Source of the DNA: Deltaproteobacteria bacterium | GTDB lineage: Bacteria; Myxococcota_A; Polyangia; Haliangiales; Haliangiaceae | Length of the DNA stretch: 12,273 nt | Assembly: GCA_013696695.1 (NCBI GenBank) | Contig: JACCYD010001125.1 | Location: 1 to 12,273 of the forward strand | Reading direction: 5' to 3' | Shown: positions 9,001 through 12,273 of the stretch, one piece after another | Numbering within the stretch: the stretch's first letter is position 1 | Layout: each line of letters begins with the position of its first letter | Program-made: the position numbers and the translations under genes | Notes under the pieces: generated by a model | Database searches by the model: none | What the model saw: only the letters and a program-made list of their open reading frames with translations | Told to the model about the DNA's origin: nothing

Positions 9001-12000
9001 AGCGCATCTGGCAGCGGCTGGACGTGCTCGGTGGCCGGTCAGGTGGTGACTTGCACGCGGGCATCGCTCGCGAGCGGCGCGGCACCCTCGATCACGATCA
9101 CCACGACGGCACCGGCTCAAGGCGGGTCGATCACCGACACCGCGACCATCAGCGCGGCCACTGCGGATCCGGTGACGGCCAACAACTCGACGAGCGTGAC
9201 CACGACGGTGACCGCGAGCGCGGATCTCGCGATCGCGGTGAGCGACGCGCCGGATCCGGTGACCGCGGGAGCCGCACTCACCTACACGGTGGACGTCACC
9301 AACCTCGGGCCCAGCACCGCGACGACGGTGAGCATGGCGAACACGTTGCCCGCGGGCGTGACGTTTGTCAGCGCGAGCGGAACAGGCTGGACGTGCTCGG
9401 CGTCGGGCCAGGTCATCACCTGTGTGCGCGGCTCGCTCGCCGAGGGTGCCGCGCCACCGATCACGATCACCACGACCGCCCCGGCGGGCGGTGGCTCGAT
9501 CACGGACACCGCGACGATCAGCGCGGCGACGTCGGACCCGGTGGCGGCGAACAACTCGGCGACCACGACCACGACCGTGACCGCGAGTGCGGATCTCGCG
9601 ATCGCGGTGACCGATTCACCGGATCCGGTGACCGCCGGGGCAACGCTGACGTACTCGCTCGCCGTCACCAACCTCGGGCCGAGCACGGCGTCGACGATCA
9701 CCGTGACCGACACGCTGGATCCGACCGTGACGTTCATCAGCGCGGCCGGCACCGGCTGGACGTGCTCGCAGGCGGGAGGCGTGGTTAGTTGTACCCGCTC
9801 TGCGCTGGCGGCCGGCGCTGCGCCGGCGATCACGATCTCGGTCACCGCGCCGGCACAGCCCACAACGGTCACCAACACGGCGTCGGTCGACGCGGCGACG
9901 GCGGATCCGGTCGCGGCAAACAACACCGCGGTCACGACCACGAATGTCACCGCGAGCGCGGAGCTGTCGATCGCGGTGTCCGACGCGCCGGATCCGGTGA
10001 CAGCCAACGCGCCGCTGACCTACACGATCGGCATCGCGAACGCCGGCCCGAGCACGGCGGATTCGATCGTGGTGACGAACACGCTGCCGGCCGGCACGAC
10101 CTTCGTCAGTGCATCCGGGGCGGGCTGGGCATGCTCGGCATCTGGACAGGTCGTCACGTGTACCCGCACGTCGCTCGGCCCCGGTACGGCTCCGGCGATC
10201 ACGATCACCGCGACTGCACCCGCAGAAGGCGGCTCGATCACCGACACCGCGTCGGTGAGCGCGGCGACCGCGGATCCGGTCGCGGGGAACAACACGGCGA
10301 GCGCGACAACGGTCGTGACCGCGAGCGCCGATCTCGCGATCGCGATCAGCGACTCGCCGGATCCGGTGACCGCCGGCGGGACGCTGACCTACACGATCGA
10401 CGTGACCAACCTCGGGCCGAGCACGGCAGCGACGCTCAGCATGGCCAATACGCTCGGCTCCGGCGTGACGTTCATCAGCGCGGTCGGGACCGGCTGGACG
10501 TGCTCGCGGGCCGGCCAGGTGGTTACCTGTGGCCGCCCGTCGCTCGCAACCGGCGCCGCACCCGCGATCACGATCACGACGACGGCACCGGTCAATGCCA
10601 GCTCGGTGGTCGACACAGCGACGATCAGCGCGGCGACCGTGGATCCGGTTGCCGCGAACAACTCGGCGACCGCGACGACGACGGTCACTGCGAGTGCGGA
10701 TCTCACGATCGCGATTGCGGACGCGCCCGATCCGGTGGCCGCCAGCGGCACGCTCGCGTACACGCTCACCGTCACCAACCTCGGACCGAGCACGGCCACG
10801 AGCGTCGGCGTCACCAACACGCTGGATCCCGCGGTGACGTTCATCAGCGCGAGCGGTGTGGACTGGACGTGCTCGGAGGCCTCGGGCGTGGTGTCGTGCA
10901 CGCGCAGCTCGCTGGCGCCCGGCCCGGCGCCGCAGATCACGATCACGGTGACTGCACCCGCGGAGAGTGGGACCGTGAGCAACACTGCCAGCGTCGATGC
11001 CGCCACGGCTGACCCCGTCGCCGCGAACAACAGCGCGAGCGCGACCACGACCGTCACGGCGAGCGCGGATCTGGCGATCACCCTGACCGACGTTCCCGAC
11101 CCGGTCGGCGCGACCACGCCCCTGACCTACAACGTCGGTGTCACCAACCTCGGCCCCAGCACCGCGGCTGCGGTGAGCGTGTCGGTCAACCTCGATCCCG
11201 CGGTCGCGTTCACGAGCGCCAGCGGCACCGGCTGGACGTGCGTGGCTGCCGGCCAGATCGTGACCTGCACGCGCGCCTCGCTCGCGGTCGGCTCGGCGCC
11301 GCTCACGATCGTGGTGACCACCCCGGCCAACCCGACGACGATCACCACGTCGGCGTCGGTCGACGCGAGCACCACAGACCCGGTCGCGCCCAACAACGTT
11401 GCGAGCGCCACCACCGCGGTGACCGCGAGCGCTGATCTCGCGATCTCCGTGACCGACGCACCCGATCCGGTGACTGCCGCGACCGCGCTCGTCTACACCA
11501 TCGGCGTGACGAACCTCGGGCCGAGCACGGCAACCGCGGTCGAGGTGACCAACACGCTCCCCGCGGGTGTCGCATTCACCAGTGCTTCTGGCAGCGGCTG
11601 GGCGTGTTCGCGCACGGGACAGGTCGTGACCTGCACGACCGATGCGCTGGGTACCGGAGCCTCTCCACCGATCACGATCGTCACCACCGCGCCGAACGAG
11701 GGCGGAACGATCGTCGACACCGCGAGCGTGACCGCGGGGACCGCGGATCCCGTCACGGTCAACAACTCGGCGAGCGCGACGACGGTCGTCACCGCGAGCG
11801 CAGATCTGGCGATCGCGCTGGCCGACGCCCCCGATCCGGTGATCGCAGGCGCGACGCTGGTCTATACGATCGACGTCACCAATCTCGGACCGAGCACCGC
11901 CGAGACAGCAAGCGTGAGCCACACGTTGCCCGCCGGAGTGACCTTCGTCAGCGCAACCGGCACCGGCTGGACCTGCAGCGCTGCCGGTCAACAGGTCAAC

Positions 12001-12273
12001 TGCACGCACGCCGGCCTCGCGCTCGGTGCCGCGCCGGAGATCGCGATCGTGACGGGCGCGCCGGCCGAGGGTGGCACGATCGACAGCTCGGCGACGATCG
12101 CCGCGGCGACCGCCGATCCGGTGAGCGCTAACAACACCGCTGCGACCAGTACCGTCGTGACCGCGAGCGCGGATCTGTCGATCGCGATGACCGCCGCACC
12201 CGATCCGGTGCCCGTCGGCGGAACCGTGACCTACACGATCACGGTCACCAACGTCGGCCCGAGCACCGCGGAG
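6019..12273 (+). CDS. Giant secreted DUF11-repeat protein (3' truncated)
   Basis: This frame is open without a stop from 5941 to the right edge, at least 2085 codons from GTG 6019. That start gives a signal peptide (GLSAAGRTALACVLVLHTQALAG, cleavage near residue 24). Other in-frame starts (GTG 5953, 5962, 5980, 5983) would add an acidic leader and are less likely. Residues about 25-329 form an N-terminal domain I cannot assign: Asp-rich and beta-rich, starting TVNITNGVVGDGHLDIDIDD, with aromatic motifs HAHWDADLSYAGSFDDD and four cysteines (209, 241, 254, 326). From residue 330 the protein is a tandem array of DUF11/TIGR01451 (B_ant) domains: 14 complete and one partial. Known DUF11 proteins are secreted, cell-wall, S-layer or adhesin-like. 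The C-terminus, which would show any anchor such as MYXO-CTERM or a type IX signal, lies outside. A surface filament, adhesin or matrix role is inferred. Confidence 0.92.
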   Translation, partial: MGLSAAGRTALACVLVLHTQALAGTVNITNGVVGDGHLDIDIDDFGSYGATGGVTSDDQFQPPNTLVSAPTFTTGAYVFITTPSDGKQTRVLLSDITTWQDVLGPTGIEGTHSLARTITSPNTLLAPNAVQSAFEIAGSGPDNKLTLGFALRQKLVTLSPGVTMLDQSYVITNTGTVATDLVFHAHWDADLSYAGSFDDDIVAAGRDLCYVYTRESGSLSQSVALLNGSSTTVPLANYYGCKDGVTPGLGLPTCGAGTDVQIWDNLSLPTSWRNNISTGGYDTAVESGTTPGTDTSMGLEWRFSLAPGASVTINPKRVYGTEDLPCGASADLAIAVTDSPDPVTAGQTLTYTVNVTNNGTSDATAAKMTHTLPAGVTVVSATGAGWTCSASGQVVTCTDNLLDLGPAPPITITTTAPNVEGSITATATISSTTTDPVLANNSASATTTVTGNADLAIAVTDAPDPVTAGAALTYTVNVTNNGPQSASSVSMSNTLPAGVTFGSATGVGWSCAAAGQIITCVRASLGLGAAPPITITTTSPDEGGSITNTATISSDTNDPVAGNNSTSTTTTVTASANLAITVSDSPDPVSAGATLTYTVGVTNNGPSTATNLSMSNTLPAGVTFVSAAGTGWSCAAAGQTVSCTRASLASGAAPAITITSTAPAQGGSITDTATITTTTSDPVAGNNTASTTTIVTASADLAIAVSDSPDPVAAGATLIYTIDVTNVGPSTADTLTMSNTLPAGVTFVSASGTGWTCGVAGQVVTCTRASLTPGAATAIAITTTAPAQGGSITDTATITSATSDPVAGNNSASATTIVNASADLSIAISDSPDPVTATATLTYTVSVTNNGPSTAATVSMSNTLPAGVTFVSAIGSGWSCAAAGQVVTCTRASLATGVAPAIAITTKAPSNGGSITDTATITAATSDPVAANNSASATTTVVASADLHIAVTDSPDPVAAGAVLTYTVDVVNLGPSTADALSMANTLPAGATFVSASGSGWTCSVAGQVVTCTRASLASGAAPSITITTTAPAQGGSITDTATISAATADPVTANNSTSVTTTVTASADLAIAVSDAPDPVTAGAALTYTVDVTNLGPSTATTVSMANTLPAGVTFVSASGTGWTCSASGQVITCVRGSLAEGAAPPITITTTAPAGGGSITDTATISAATSDPVAANNSATTTTTVTASADLAIAVTDSPDPVTAGATLTYSLAVTNLGPSTASTITVTDTLDPTVTFISAAGTGWTCSQAGGVVSCTRSALAAGAAPAITISVTAPAQPTTVTNTASVDAATADPVAANNTAVTTTNVTASAELSIAVSDAPDPVTANAPLTYTIGIANAGPSTADSIVVTNTLPAGTTFVSASGAGWACSASGQVVTCTRTSLGPGTAPAITITATAPAEGGSITDTASVSAATADPVAGNNTASATTVVTASADLAIAISDSPDPVTAGGTLTYTIDVTNLGPSTAATLSMANTLGSGVTFISAVGTGWTCSRAGQVVTCGRPSLATGAAPAITITTTAPVNASSVVDTATISAATVDPVAANNSATATTTVTASADLTIAIADAPDPVAASGTLAYTLTVTNLGPSTATSVGVTNTLDPAVTFISASGVDWTCSEASGVVSCTRSSLAPGPAPQITITVTAPAESGTVSNTASVDAATADPVAANNSASATTTVTASADLAITLTDVPDPVGATTPLTYNVGVTNLGPSTAAAVSVSVNLDPAVAFTSASGTGWTCVAAGQIVTCTRASLAVGSAPLTIVVTTPANPTTITTSASVDASTTDPVAPNNVASATTAVTASADLAISVTDAPDPVTAATALVYTIGVTNLGPSTATAVEVTNTLPAGVAFTSASGSGWACSRTGQVVTCTTDALGTGASPPITIVTTAPNEGGTIVDTASVTAGTADPVTVNNSASATTVVTASADLAIALADAPDPVIAGATLVYTIDVTNLGPSTAETASVSHTLPAGVTFVSATGTGWTCSAAGQQVNCTHAGLALGAAPEIAIVTGAPAEGGTIDSSATIAAATADPVSANNTAATSTVVTASADLSIAMTAAPDPVPVGGTVTYTITVTNVGPSTAE
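7006..12273 (+). repeat. Tandem array of 369-bp DUF11 units (14 complete, 1 partial)
   Basis: Units start at 7006, 7375, 7744, 8113, 8482, 8851, 9220, 9589, 9958, 10327, 10696, 11065, 11431, 11800 and 12169. Every complete unit is 369 bases except the twelfth (11065-11430), which is 366; the missing codon is near 11300, where it reads SAP-LTIVV instead of AAPPITIT. Each protein unit runs ADLAIAV-(S/T)DxPDPV, LTYTxxVTNxGPSTA, NTLPAGVTFVSA, GWTC-x8-C, an ITITTTAP strand, TDTATIxAAT and DPVxxNNSASATTTVTAS. The conserved pair of cysteines could close a hairpin in each domain. The first unit is the most divergent, as is usual at array ends. The fifteenth is cut by the window edge, so the true copy number is unknown. 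Confidence 0.95.

Noticed and set aside
7957..9120. A 387-codon minus-strand open frame
   Set aside because: Same cause: a periodic Arg/Gly/Asp-rich shadow of DUF11 units with no domain or start signal.
8655..11012. Long plus-strand frames (8655-9788 and 9789-11012) in another phase from the giant gene
   Set aside because: Their products are Arg/His/Asp-rich strings that mirror the repeat period. The DUF11 frame alone gives conserved domains and spans the whole region.
9616..12009. A 797-codon minus-strand open frame opposite the DUF11 array
   Set aside because: Its translation is an Arg/Asp/His-rich low-complexity string that repeats with the 369-base period. It is open only because of the G/C-rich codon use of the plus-strand repeats.

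Overview
The window reads as chromosomal DNA of a high-GC Gram-negative bacterium. The likely source is the myxobacterial/deltaproteobacterial group, perhaps near Haliangium or Kofleriaceae. I infer this from strong G/C third-position bias, a eukaryote-like Ser/Thr kinase with an HRDFKPDN catalytic loop, a PEGA/TPR protein beside it, a thrombospondin-type-3 outer-membrane protein, Cys-rich lipoproteins and a very large DUF11-repeat secreted protein. No database search was possible, so the taxonomy is a suggestion. I found no RNA genes, CRISPR array, insertion sequence or phage gene.

Layout. (1) Bases 2-1865, plus strand: the 3' end of a gene with a Fis-type DNA-binding tail, as in sigma-54 activators, followed by two tandem paralogous Cys-rich lipoproteins. 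The three reading frames overlap by 4 and 10 bases, so they look like one translationally coupled unit. (2) Bases 1866-5883, minus strand: a compact three-gene operon, transcribed in the order TSP3/carboxypeptidase-regulatory outer-membrane protein, transmembrane Ser/Thr kinase, TPR/PEGA-like envelope protein. It converges on the lipoprotein unit with no base between the two stop codons. (3) Bases 5884-6018: a divergent intergenic region. (4) Bases 6019-12273, plus strand: a giant secreted protein that runs off the right edge. It has a signal peptide, about 305 residues of unassigned N-terminal domain, and at least 14 complete DUF11/B_ant-type repeats plus a partial fifteenth. The repeats keep an almost perfect 369-base (123-codon) period.

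How the parts may work together (inference). Every protein-coding unit except the regulator tail concerns the cell envelope, and most are built from small beta-sandwich modules: carboxypeptidase-regulatory-like domains in both lipoproteins and the TSP3 protein, a PEGA-like module in the TPR protein, and DUF11 in the giant protein. The kinase operon may sense or modify the envelope. The lipoproteins and the DUF11 protein would be surface or matrix components. No single known pathway explains the set, and no defence, mobile or biosynthetic system is evident. The most notable signals are the rigid DUF11 period with its higher-order sub-patterns, the hexanucleotide tract in the kinase gene, the overlapping paralogous lipoprotein pair, and the zero-gap convergent stops inside a small hairpin.
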